This document shows, piece by piece, positions 1 to 6,672 of a stretch of 25,098 bases of DNA. Under the pieces are notes generated by a model. That model was not told the DNA's origin and did no database searches. It saw nothing but the letters and a program-made list of their open reading frames with translations. Both the position numbers and the translations under genes were made by a program. This DNA is from a virus, in the IMG/VR virus record IMGVR_UViG_3300025012_000273, positions 1 to 25,098 of that record. One strand, 5' to 3'. How positions within the stretch are numbered: position 1 is the first letter of the stretch; every line of letters begins with the position of its first letter.

Positions 1-146
1 CAGGCGGCATCGCCTTCGTTTACAAGGCGCGTCACGTTTTCATACTCACAGGTATGCCTATCTTCGTTGACAAACTTGAAACCTTCCCATTCGGCATATG
101 CACCAGAAGTTACCAAGAGAAGTAGTGCAACGATTACGTATTTCAT
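1..146 (-). CDS. Secreted small protein, partial (C-terminus beyond the window edge)
   Basis: The first 48 residues are visible. They open with a classical Sec signal peptide (MKYVIVALLLLVTSGAYA, probable cleavage after AYA at residue 18). The mature part begins EWEGFKFVNEDRHTCEYENVTRL and contains one Cys. The start is chosen because its ATG overlaps the stop of the upstream hydrolase gene as ATGA and a GAGG-type ribosome site precedes it. The gene closes the visible lysis and envelope cluster, so an exported role at the host envelope is a reasonable inference. No family is recognised and the C-terminus is not in the window. Confidence 0.6.
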   Translation of the reverse strand, partial: MKYVIVALLLLVTSGAYAEWEGFKFVNEDRHTCEYENVTRLVNEGDAA

Positions 147-763
147 TTCCTCAACTCCCATGTGGCCCGTACAATGGCCGTGTTGGTTTTAATAGGGCTT
201 TCCCCCACCTCATGTCTCACGCCGGTTCCTGCCTCAACCTGGACGGTTTTTGGACAGGCGACGGAAGCGCAGCCAGTGAGGGCAATAAGCAGAAGCGATA
301 ACGGCAACGACTTAATACGAAGTCGCCGTTCATTCTTGAGCAGGGAGTACAGTTTATTCGGGCTGATCCTCGAAGGAGTGTAGCCCACCAAATAGCCAAT
401 CTGTTGCAACGCCGCCGCGCATATCTCTGAGCAAAACCACTTTTCTGCCGACTGCCAGCCAATAGGAATGGGAAGGAAGGAAAAGCCGATGCCTACCATG
501 TCGTACTTCAGTCCGTCTTCTCCTTCACAGAACTTACGGATTTCCTTCTCCTGAGTCTTGTTGCAAGGAATGTCGATGAAGTCCCACTCGTCATCGGTCA
601 TTATCCCGTCTTTCCAGCGCGTCCCACCATCAGACTCGTCAGCAGAAAAACTTCTGCCATCGGAGAAGACGATTTCCGAATGAGAGTACTTGCCAAAAGT
701 CCAGAAACAGATAATCCGGCTGTAAATGGTGTGGCACTTCTTGCGGAACGCTATCTTCATCAT
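143..763 (-). CDS. Papain-like (NlpC/P60- or YiiX-type) hydrolase with embedded C-terminal lipoprotein signal
   Basis: A 206-aa ORF. Residues 1-145 look like a permuted papain-like cysteine hydrolase of the kind seen in phages: KYSHSEIVFSDG with His28 and, later, KWFCSEICAAAL with Cys111 as candidate nucleophile, followed by a typical SPNKLYSLL segment. Such enzymes cut amide bonds in peptidoglycan or proteins. Residues 145-165 then read like a lipoprotein signal: basic residues (RRLRIK), a hydrophobic run and the lipobox LTGC (Cys165), followed by about 40 soluble residues. The start overlaps the upstream Zn-finger gene (ATGA), and a GGAGGG site precedes it; the second ATG at 760 has better spacing. 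It sits after the endolysin gene, so lysis or spanin-like function is possible. Hydrolase call fairly sure; role of the tail uncertain. Confidence 0.65.
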   Translation of the reverse strand: MMKIAFRKKCHTIYSRIICFWTFGKYSHSEIVFSDGRSFSADESDGGTRWKDGIMTDDEWDFIDIPCNKTQEKEIRKFCEGEDGLKYDMVGIGFSFLPIPIGWQSAEKWFCSEICAAALQQIGYLVGYTPSRISPNKLYSLLKNERRLRIKSLPLSLLLIALTGCASVACPKTVQVEAGTGVRHEVGESPIKTNTAIVRATWELRK

Positions 764-843
764 TCATCCCTCCATTGGCAATACTTGCAGCACGGCTCCA
801 TGCCATGCGCTTTGTTGCGTCTGTGGTGTGGGCAGTAGCTCAT
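760..843 (-). CDS. 27-aa putative zinc-binding mini-protein
   Basis: A very short gene, MSYCPHHRRNKAHGMEPCCKYC followed by QWRDE. It has a compact metal-ligand pattern (C-P-H-H, then CCKYC), suggesting a single zinc knuckle. Its ATG overlaps the endolysin stop (ATGA), with a GGGGAG site about 12 nt upstream. Its own end overlaps the start of the hydrolase gene, and its last codons carry the GGAGGG ribosome site for that gene. The precise coupling on both sides is the main reason to treat it as translated. No family name can be given. The alternative is a purely coupling leader peptide. Confidence 0.5.
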   Translation of the reverse strand: MSYCPHHRRNKAHGMEPCCKYCQWRDE

Positions 844-1262
844 GCTACGTGAATCTCCCCAGCTTTCCATTTCGCTTGTACCGTTTTCCATCCGGCATCT
901 TCGACATGAGGCGCATCGTAAATAGTTTTGAAATAAAAGCCCGACACCATTCCCATCTCCCGCGCAATATCGGCCATCTTCTGCCATACCGACTTAGGCG
1001 CTTCCCACCAGATACGGCCATCTCTCCGCATCGGGGCAAGGTCGGCGGCAAGTCCAAAATTGTGAGCCGATGAACCGGGACGAGCATTGGTCACAACTTT
1101 CCCCGGTGCCGTCCTTCCTTGCTTATACAGCTTGAGTTGTTCCGCCATCGTGCGCCTGCCAGAAGTGATGACCCATTTAAGCTGCGTCGCCATCTCCGTT
1201 GCTTTTATCAGCGCCTTGACCTTCTCCGCAAACTCCGGTTCGAGACTGTCTATCCTGCTCAT
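840..1262 (-). CDS. M15-family D-Ala-D-Ala carboxypeptidase-like endolysin
   Basis: A 140-aa zinc peptidase of the M15/VanY family, predicted to cut peptide cross-bridges or stems in host peptidoglycan at lysis. Visible motifs are SGRRTMAEQ near residues 34-42, SSAHNFGLAADL with zinc ligands His67 and Asp74, and DAPHVE with His119 as third ligand and nearby Glu121. The length fits single-domain phage endolysins without a cell-wall binding domain. Start: ATG at 1262 has an AAGGAG site 10 nt upstream; an upstream in-frame ATG at 1304 overlaps the preceding stop (ATGA) and would add 14 residues unlike the family. No signal peptide is seen, so it would need a holin to escape. Confidence 0.85.
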   Translation of the reverse strand: MSRIDSLEPEFAEKVKALIKATEMATQLKWVITSGRRTMAEQLKLYKQGRTAPGKVVTNARPGSSAHNFGLAADLAPMRRDGRIWWEAPKSVWQKMADIAREMGMVSGFYFKTIYDAPHVEDAGWKTVQAKWKAGEIHVA

Positions 1263-1300
1263 ACTATTTGCACTCCTTCCAGTCGCAATGCACCCATCTG

Positions 1301-1489
1301 TCATAGTTGTGATGTTCGCAGTGGAACATTTTTAGGGTCACGTTTCATCTCCAACAACTCGTCAATCGCCATCTGTAGCAACAGTTCGCACCGATCAACA
1401 ATCTGATGCTCCCCCGGCCCATACGCCCAATCCCGCGCCATGTGGCAGAGGTTGACGGCTTCTGCTATAGCGAGCGGGACGGCTTTCAT
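1301..1489 (-). CDS. 62-aa helical hypothetical protein
   Basis: Starts MKAVPLAIAEAVNLCHMARDW and ends KRDPKNVPLRTSQL. It is predicted mostly alpha-helical, with no membrane segment or metal motif. The ATG at 1489 is chosen because it overlaps the stop of the 26-aa Cys-rich gene as ATGA; a TTG further upstream at 1528 would lengthen it but would run over that gene. Its stop overlaps the alternative upstream ATG of the endolysin gene. The position inside the lysis cluster is the only hint of function. Confidence 0.5.
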   Translation of the reverse strand: MKAVPLAIAEAVNLCHMARDWAYGPGEHQIVDRCELLLQMAIDELLEMKRDPKNVPLRTSQL

Positions 1490-1566
1490 TTTGGCGGTAT
1501 CCAGTTGGGGCAATCTCTTAGACAGCAACCGTATCGACGCTGATGTTCACAGGGATTCAGGCACAT
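1486..1566 (-). CDS. 26-aa cysteine-rich mini-protein
   Basis: Reads MCLNPCEHQRRYGCCLRDCP then NWIPPK, with five Cys (positions 2, 6, 14, 15, 19) and one His (8), a likely zinc knuckle. A good GAGGTGA ribosome site, overlapping the stop of the upstream membrane-protein gene, lies 5 nt before its ATG. Its stop overlaps the next start as ATGA. The ribosome site plus coupling on both sides supports real translation despite the length. It resembles the 27-aa C-H-H/CC-C protein encoded at 760-843 in style but not in alignable sequence. Confidence 0.55.
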   Translation of the reverse strand: MCLNPCEHQRRYGCCLRDCPNWIPPK

Positions 1567-1570
1567 AATG

Positions 1571-1807
1571 TCACCTCAGTTTAGTTTCAAGAATAGATAC
1601 CCGGTCCTTGATTGCTTGGACTTCATTCTTCAGGTCGGTTTCCATCTGCATCATTTCCTTCGCCAAGTCGTATCGAAGGTTCGGCACCTGAACGAACGAC
1701 GAGTAACCCAGCATCGCTACGGCTACTGTCCCAATGGCAACGTTGATTTTCATCCACATAAGGATGCCTGAATGTTCCTGGCAGAGATGATCTTTAGTCG
1801 GCGGCAT
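1571..1807 (-). CDS. Single-span membrane protein with C-terminal coiled coil (holin or spanin candidate)
   Basis: A 78-aa protein. The N-terminal 18 residues are hydrophilic with a CxxH pair (CQEHSG), followed by one hydrophobic span at about residues 20-39 (INVAIGTVAVAMLGYSSFV) and a charged helix, NLRYDLAKEMMQMETDLK onward, with coiled-coil heptads to the end. AAAGGAG lies 8 nt before the ATG. Located three genes before the endolysin, it is the best candidate in this window for a membrane lysis function. The order span-then-coil fits an inner-membrane spanin subunit as well as a small holin; the sequence does not decide. Confidence 0.6.
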   Translation of the reverse strand: MPPTKDHLCQEHSGILMWMKINVAIGTVAVAMLGYSSFVQVPNLRYDLAKEMMQMETDLKNEVQAIKDRVSILETKLR

Positions 1808-1818
1808 CAGCGGCTCCT

Positions 1819-1884
1819 TTAGGCGTAGTAGGTTTTGGGCTTCGGTTTCGGCGCTGGCTTCGGTTTTGGCTTAGTCTTTTTCAT
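1819..1884 (-). CDS. 21-aa Lys-Pro repeat mini-peptide
   Basis: The complete peptide is MKKTKPKPKPAPKPKPKTYY followed by a terminal Ala: an alternating Lys-Pro rod with an aromatic end. GAGG lies 5 nt upstream of the ATG, and its stop is immediately followed by the AAAGGAG ribosome site of the membrane-protein gene. A still shorter frame (ATG at 1925, 14 codons) with a GGAGG site ends in an ATGA overlap with this start. Known small Lys-Pro segments act as rigid extended linkers; any function as a free peptide is unknown. It could instead be a leader controlling the next gene. Confidence 0.4.
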   Translation of the reverse strand: MKKTKPKPKPAPKPKPKTYYA

Positions 1885-1918
1885 GGTGTCCTCACAGTGT
1901 TTGAAGTGTCGTTATCCG

Positions 1919-1947
1919 CCACCATGCGTCCTCCACGGTGATGGTGG
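1919..1947 (-). repeat. Inverted repeat after the tailspike gene
   Basis: A perfect 7-bp inverted repeat (CCACCAT / ATGGTGG, arms 1919-1925 and 1941-1947) lies 11 bases past the tailspike stop. The 15-nt loop carries a GGAGG Shine-Dalgarno sequence, so the hairpin could expose or mask a ribosome site. No U-run follows, so it is not a convincing terminator. Confidence 0.45.
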
Positions 1948-1957
1948 GGTGTTACTG

Positions 1958-4900
1958 TTACCAAGTCCCGGTTATCTGCACGCGTTTCCATGTGTCGGTA
2001 GCAGTGCAAAGGTATAGATAGTCATTGACAAAGGTAAACGTGCCAGCGGTGCAAGCTGTTGTGGTGGTAGCGGGGGCTGATTGATTTGACATTCTCAGCT
2101 TTCCATCTGCTTGTATTCGCAGCCTTTCGGCTCTGGTCGCTGAATCAACAGGGGTGGTTTCAAATCGGATGTTAGTACTGTGATCGGTTCCACCAACATA
2201 TTCATCTTCTGCATATGCCAATATTGCACCACCGTTTCTAGCTGTTGCTGCTGATTCCGTACCGGAAAATGAACCAAAGACAAGACCTCCCAAGCGATCT
2301 GCTGCGCTCGGCAACACAAAATCAGGCCCAGACTTAGCGTTGTTGTGGAACAGGTAGACCAGCCCACCGCCGGAGGCAAGAGTCTTCTCCCTTCTCACCA
2401 TGAACTCTCGCGTATCTACCCCCCCGTAAATATCAACACCCTTCTGTGGTGTTATAGTGCCAATTCCATATGTGCTTGCGGAGAAGATCGCTGCCGGCAC
2501 ATTGTCCACGGTTGTCGTGATACTTGACCCGGTGCCGGTGTCTGAAATGGTGACAGAGGTATCATTGACCGCTATGCCGCTGCCGGTCTGGTCAGTGCCA
2601 CAGGTATAGGTGTTAGTCGTTACGTCATAAAGAAGTTTGCTGGTGGTTGCATTGTCACAGTCTGGAATAGGATGTTTCACCGCCTGCCAGCCTAAAGTTG
2701 TTCCCTCACTGATGAACTGCCCCGTACCCGTAGAAGGTATGCGCCATTCAAGACCCGGAGTGTCGTCTATGTAACCACTTGCCGCGATAATGTCTTGCGC
2801 AGCACCGGAACTGTTTTTAACGGTAAGAATTTTTCCTGCAATGCAGTCTGCTGGGAGAGTGGTATCTGCGCCAGCCGCACCGCTGGTAATAGTAACTATT
2901 GTGTTGTCGCAGGAAACAGTGCCACCGGCGGCGATGCTGGCAAGGTTGACAGCACTTCCTATCCCGGTCAGCCCTGAACCGTCACCAGCAAAAGCAGTGG
3001 CTTTAACCGTACCGTCTACCTGTACCCTCGATGTACCATCGTCAGAATAGGCACCGTTAGTACTGAAGATACTGCGCTGTCCAGAGTTGATCTTTAGCGC
3101 CAGAGTTGGCGCGGATATAGCAGGATTACCAGCGGCAGTAGTCAAAAATCTAATATTAGTCCCTAGACCAGTATCCATATTTTCTTCTGCCTGGAATTGC
3201 ATCTGCGCTGTGGCAAAGCTAGGCCAACCACTGCCGGTATGCCCTCTGGCGCCAAAAGCAAACAGCACATCGTCGGCCAGTTTCTTGGTCGGTGTCGCTT
3301 CTGTTCCATTAGCAGAACGCGCCATAAAACGAACGATATCGCCATACACGTCAAAGACAGACATAATATTACTTGTTCCGGTGGACGTGTACTCACGCAC
3401 TACCTTCAAAGCAGTTGGGTCATCCACAGCGCCAGTTGTGGTTGAGGTGTATCCCTTGATAGCTACCGGCGCTCTTATTTGGGCGATACTTTTATACTGA
3501 TTAACATTGGTGGGAGGGCTCCATAGACTTGTGTCGGTTTCAAGTAGGTCGGCTATTACGGTATTATCTTCAAGCCCGGAGGGAGGGGTTGCCGTAGAAT
3601 ATTCAAGATACCCCGTGACAATATTTCCAACTCCACCGTTAAAAGAAAGTGGGTTAAAATCTCCCCTTGTTTGCCCGTTCCATCCCGAATCGTTAAAGAC
3701 TTGCATTTCTACAACATTGGAGTTACACCACGCATCCCAATCCAGGCCAATATTGGCATCGTTGCGGAGGGGATGAATCATAAAGTGGTTAAACGTATTG
3801 GCGTTGAAATTTACTTCTCTGGAATAATATGCAGCCTCGGCCCCGTGGATAACTATATTCTTGAAGCTGTTACCCGCCATCCACGCATTATTTGCAGGAG
3901 TAGTCCCGGCTTTGGTGTTTTTTATCCCGTAATAAGGAAATTCGATGTGGATATTTTCAAGTTCGACATAGTTAATGCCGCTTCTTCCATCCGTGGTATC
4001 TATCCAGAACTCAATCCCTGTCCACGCAGGTTCAAGTGATACATCACCCGCCGCGCCGGTTGTCGGGTCCCAATCTATTGCACTTGCGGTGTAAATTTTT
4101 ATATCGTGATAGCGGTGGTTCCGTATCGGCCCCCACCCCCTGCCCACTGCGCGAGAGTACGAGGAAGAAACGCGAAGTGTCGTTGCTGTATTGGCATCTG
4201 GCACCTCTATAGCAAACCCACCCATCCTCACATTGTCGATTACTGAAACATCAAAAAGAGTAGCGTTGGCCGATAATCTGAAGGTAGCATTTTCACCTAC
4301 AAGGGTTATAGGGTCATCAATGAGAAACCCACCAGAAGTCTTAAATATTCCGTCTATAAATTTAAGCGGCCTACCTGTACTGACGGCAGAAGCAAGGGCA
4401 TTAGTGATACAGGTTGTGTCATCGGTCGAACCGTCACCAGTGCAACCAAAGTCTGCCTTAGCATCAATATAATTGGCAGTCTTAGCAAGCGGGCTATACC
4501 CCGCCGCCACCTCATCCTGCGTAACCCTCCCCCCGCCTGCGGAGGTGTAGGAGGTGAAGGCGGAAACTGGCAAACGGTCAGTAGTAGTGTAATTCTTGAA
4601 AGCGGTGTTCAGCACCTTCCCCTGTTCAGCCGACAAAGGGACGGCAGTACCGCCAGCCGTCAGGTTATTCACCACATCGTTAACTTCCAGAATGGCGCTT
4701 TCCAGGTCGGAGAGGTAGGCGAACTCCACCGCACTCGGGCCGGTTTCGCCCTTGTACTTACTGGCATTGACGACACCTGTTCCTGAGTAAGTCAATGTCC
4801 CGCCTGAACCCAAGGTCATCGTAGAAGATGTATTCGTTCCCCCGCCTACCGTGTCGAAGGTCGGGCTTGAACCAGTTAAATCATCTCGCCACGCCGGATT

Positions 4901-5860
4901 CCCTGAACCATCAGTCTTCCAGACCTTCGAGGCATTTCCCGCCCCCGAAGTCACCAGACCCGCCGCCGTAAACGAGTTTGAAGGGATGGTCGAAGACGTG
5001 TGATTGTGCGTATCGTCACCGACTACAATAGCCCCATACGTCCCTGAGACATCCCCGCCAAAGGCCGTTGACGTACCTATCTTCCCGTTAAACTGATTCT
5101 GGACTAAAGACGTTACCCCGCTCAGATAACTTATTTCAGTCGAGGTCACGGAAGATGTTGCGACTTTACCCGAAGTATTAGAGACAAGCGCCCGACTTGC
5201 GGTAAGGTCGCTTCCGGTAATAGTAGTCGCTCCCCCGGTTACGGTCGACTGTTTCGCATTGAGAGTGCTCTGTAAATCAGTAATGCTGCTTATTGGATGT
5301 TGGTCTGCGCTGTCTCTGCCGGTAGTACTTTCATGTGTTACAACGCCCCCTTCCCCGGCCCTGTTGAGAGAGGTGTACGCAGTAAATGCGGCAACAGTTA
5401 GCCGTTCAGTTGACGTATACGTGTCAAAGATAGTTTTGCCTAGCTTGTCATCAAGCGAACTTTGCAAGTTTGTGATGCTGCTAATTGGGTGTTGGTCGGA
5501 AGCATCTTTTCCTGTAAGGCTTTCATGGGTAGTAACGCCAGCACGTTCAACCGAGGTGTATGCGGCAAATATAGAGGCAAGAAGCCTGTCTTGAGAGGTA
5601 TAAGCGGCAAAAGTTGCTTCATCGAGTTTCCCCGCAACACTTGCCGCCGCATTAGGCCTATGCTTGTAGGCACTCGACGCATTGATGTAGACCAAAGCAC
5701 TACCGTCATCACCAGCGGTCGGAGCTTCGACCCGTTTCCCCTGGATCTTGTTGGCATCAGTCTTCGCCGGCAGTGCGACTCCCGCCCATACGTGAGGGAG
5801 GATTTCAACACAGGCGATAATCCCAAAAGCTGCGATGATCGGTAAAGTGCCGCGTTTCAT
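1958..5860 (-). CDS. Tailspike / tail fibre with pectate-lyase-type beta-helix domain
   Basis: A 1300-aa receptor-binding protein. Residues 1-27 form a signal-like segment (MKRGTLPIIAAFGIIACVEI then LPHVWA), unusual for a virion protein. Residues about 80-205 hold two modules of the common fibre type containing DQHPISSIT (residues 122-130 and 187-195), separated by AAYTS/TAYTS spacers. A third YTS pair lies near 423-440. From about 466, ADFGCTGDGSTDDT marks the start of a pectate-lyase-superfamily beta-helix, extending to roughly residue 790; such domains bind or cleave surface polysaccharide. The C-terminal part has two related TNIRF-containing domains and ends in an intramolecular-type tip finishing with KRVQITGTW. 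An AAGGGG site precedes the ATG. Depolymerase activity cannot be read from sequence. Confidence 0.85.
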   Translation of the reverse strand: MKRGTLPIIAAFGIIACVEILPHVWAGVALPAKTDANKIQGKRVEAPTAGDDGSALVYINASSAYKHRPNAAASVAGKLDEATFAAYTSQDRLLASIFAAYTSVERAGVTTHESLTGKDASDQHPISSITNLQSSLDDKLGKTIFDTYTSTERLTVAAFTAYTSLNRAGEGGVVTHESTTGRDSADQHPISSITDLQSTLNAKQSTVTGGATTITGSDLTASRALVSNTSGKVATSSVTSTEISYLSGVTSLVQNQFNGKIGTSTAFGGDVSGTYGAIVVGDDTHNHTSSTIPSNSFTAAGLVTSGAGNASKVWKTDGSGNPAWRDDLTGSSPTFDTVGGGTNTSSTMTLGSGGTLTYSGTGVVNASKYKGETGPSAVEFAYLSDLESAILEVNDVVNNLTAGGTAVPLSAEQGKVLNTAFKNYTTTDRLPVSAFTSYTSAGGGRVTQDEVAAGYSPLAKTANYIDAKADFGCTGDGSTDDTTCITNALASAVSTGRPLKFIDGIFKTSGGFLIDDPITLVGENATFRLSANATLFDVSVIDNVRMGGFAIEVPDANTATTLRVSSSYSRAVGRGWGPIRNHRYHDIKIYTASAIDWDPTTGAAGDVSLEPAWTGIEFWIDTTDGRSGINYVELENIHIEFPYYGIKNTKAGTTPANNAWMAGNSFKNIVIHGAEAAYYSREVNFNANTFNHFMIHPLRNDANIGLDWDAWCNSNVVEMQVFNDSGWNGQTRGDFNPLSFNGGVGNIVTGYLEYSTATPPSGLEDNTVIADLLETDTSLWSPPTNVNQYKSIAQIRAPVAIKGYTSTTTGAVDDPTALKVVREYTSTGTSNIMSVFDVYGDIVRFMARSANGTEATPTKKLADDVLFAFGARGHTGSGWPSFATAQMQFQAEENMDTGLGTNIRFLTTAAGNPAISAPTLALKINSGQRSIFSTNGAYSDDGTSRVQVDGTVKATAFAGDGSGLTGIGSAVNLASIAAGGTVSCDNTIVTITSGAAGADTTLPADCIAGKILTVKNSSGAAQDIIAASGYIDDTPGLEWRIPSTGTGQFISEGTTLGWQAVKHPIPDCDNATTSKLLYDVTTNTYTCGTDQTGSGIAVNDTSVTISDTGTGSSITTTVDNVPAAIFSASTYGIGTITPQKGVDIYGGVDTREFMVRREKTLASGGGLVYLFHNNAKSGPDFVLPSAADRLGGLVFGSFSGTESAATARNGGAILAYAEDEYVGGTDHSTNIRFETTPVDSATRAERLRIQADGKLRMSNQSAPATTTTACTAGTFTFVNDYLYLCTATDTWKRVQITGTW

Positions 5861-5863
5861 GCG

Positions 5864-6235
5864 TTACCCCTTGATGATGCCCAGAATTTCAGCAGCGGTT
5901 ACTTTGAAGCCAGCCAGGTCGGAAACATCCTTGACTTTCGGCAGAGCAGGCTTGTTGCCGATAGACTTGCCGTAAGCCTCGACGGGAATCTGAGCGATTG
6001 CAGCCTTGATGATTTCCAGGCGGTCAAATTCGCCTTCTAAAGCCTCTTTCGTTTCTTCCTGCGGCACTACTATGTCTTTTGCTTTTTCTGCAGTCACGGG
6101 AACAGGAGTTTCTTCGACAGGCATCTCATACGGTTCCATGTCATCACGATTCGCCTTGAACGGAGAAAAGGGATAGATACGTCCGGTCGTGGTCTGCTTC
6201 AGATATTTCGGTGGGTTTAAAAGATCGATCTTCAT
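5864..6235 (-). CDS. Hypothetical virion-region protein
   Basis: A 123-aa protein starting MKIDLLNPPKYLKQTTTGRI. The middle is acidic and Pro/Val/Thr-rich (around VEETPVPVTAEKAKD), and the C-terminus is a small helical region ending FKVTAAEILGIIKG. The start at 6235 is selected because AAGGAGG lies 5 nt before it; an in-frame ATG at 6337 would add 34 residues but has only a weak site. It lies between a decoration-like protein and the tailspike, so a head-tail or accessory structural role is an inference. No known domain recognised. Confidence 0.55.
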   Translation of the reverse strand: MKIDLLNPPKYLKQTTTGRIYPFSPFKANRDDMEPYEMPVEETPVPVTAEKAKDIVVPQEETKEALEGEFDRLEIIKAAIAQIPVEAYGKSIGNKPALPKVKDVSDLAGFKVTAAEILGIIKG

Positions 6236-6339
6236 TGCTGCCTCCTTAGATTTCATAGGCTCCTTGTAGTTCACTCCGTATTCAGGAGGAACATCAGACA
6301 TGCCAGTTGTTTCGCCATTGGTTACGATGGTTGCCATAG

Positions 6340-6597
6340 TTATGCCTGAGTAATAGCGGTAAACTCACAGGAAAGGCGAGTTCCCTTGTTGCAGTAAAGG
6401 CCAGTCGTACCGGTTGTTACGTTCGTGTCAATGAACAGACAACCTTTGGCAAAGCCGACTCCTGCGTTGGTCGGGACAGTCGTACCAGTAGCCCACAGGA
6501 TGTCTCCCAAGTTGTCATACAGTAACGTGGTGATGCGCTGTCCACCCTTCAGGTCTGGTATTCCACCTATCTGGATTGCGTCGAATATCTTGCTCAT
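6340..6597 (-). CDS. Small structural protein, paralogous to the N-terminal domain of its upstream neighbour
   Basis: 85 aa, starting MSKIFDAIQIGG; AAGGAG lies 8 nt before the ATG. The segment TTVPTNAGVGFAKGCLFI aligns with TTIPTNGGAGYAIGCRFV in the 322-aa protein encoded just upstream in the transcript, and both continue to a CxxG/N-x-GT-xxSC-F ending. This module is common in phage virion proteins near the coat gene. Function is probably a head decoration or fibre-attachment domain; that is inferred from position only. Confidence 0.65.
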   Translation of the reverse strand: MSKIFDAIQIGGIPDLKGGQRITTLLYDNLGDILWATGTTVPTNAGVGFAKGCLFIDTNVTTGTTGLYCNKGTRLSCEFTAITQA

Positions 6598-6631
6598 CTG
6601 GGATCTCCTTTTTGTTTGGTTGCTCAAATCA

Positions 6632-6653
6632 GGGGAGAAATTGCTTTCTCCCC
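6632..6653 (-). terminator. Perfect 9-bp hairpin with GCAA tetraloop
   Basis: GGGGAGAAA-GCAA-TTTCTCCCC on the transcribed strand, between the 322-aa and 85-aa genes. A GNRA tetraloop on a perfect stem is very stable. The downstream bases are TGATTTG, without a proper U-run, so it may be a weak terminator, an RNA-processing site or an mRNA-stabilising 3' end. Confidence 0.55.
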
Positions 6654-6672
6654 GTCTTTCAACAGTCAAACT

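Noticed and set aside
840-1304. Longer endolysin form starting at 1304
   Set aside because: The ATG overlaps the previous stop, but the extra 14 residues are unlike M15 enzymes and a better ribosome site lies before 1262. Kept only as an alternative.
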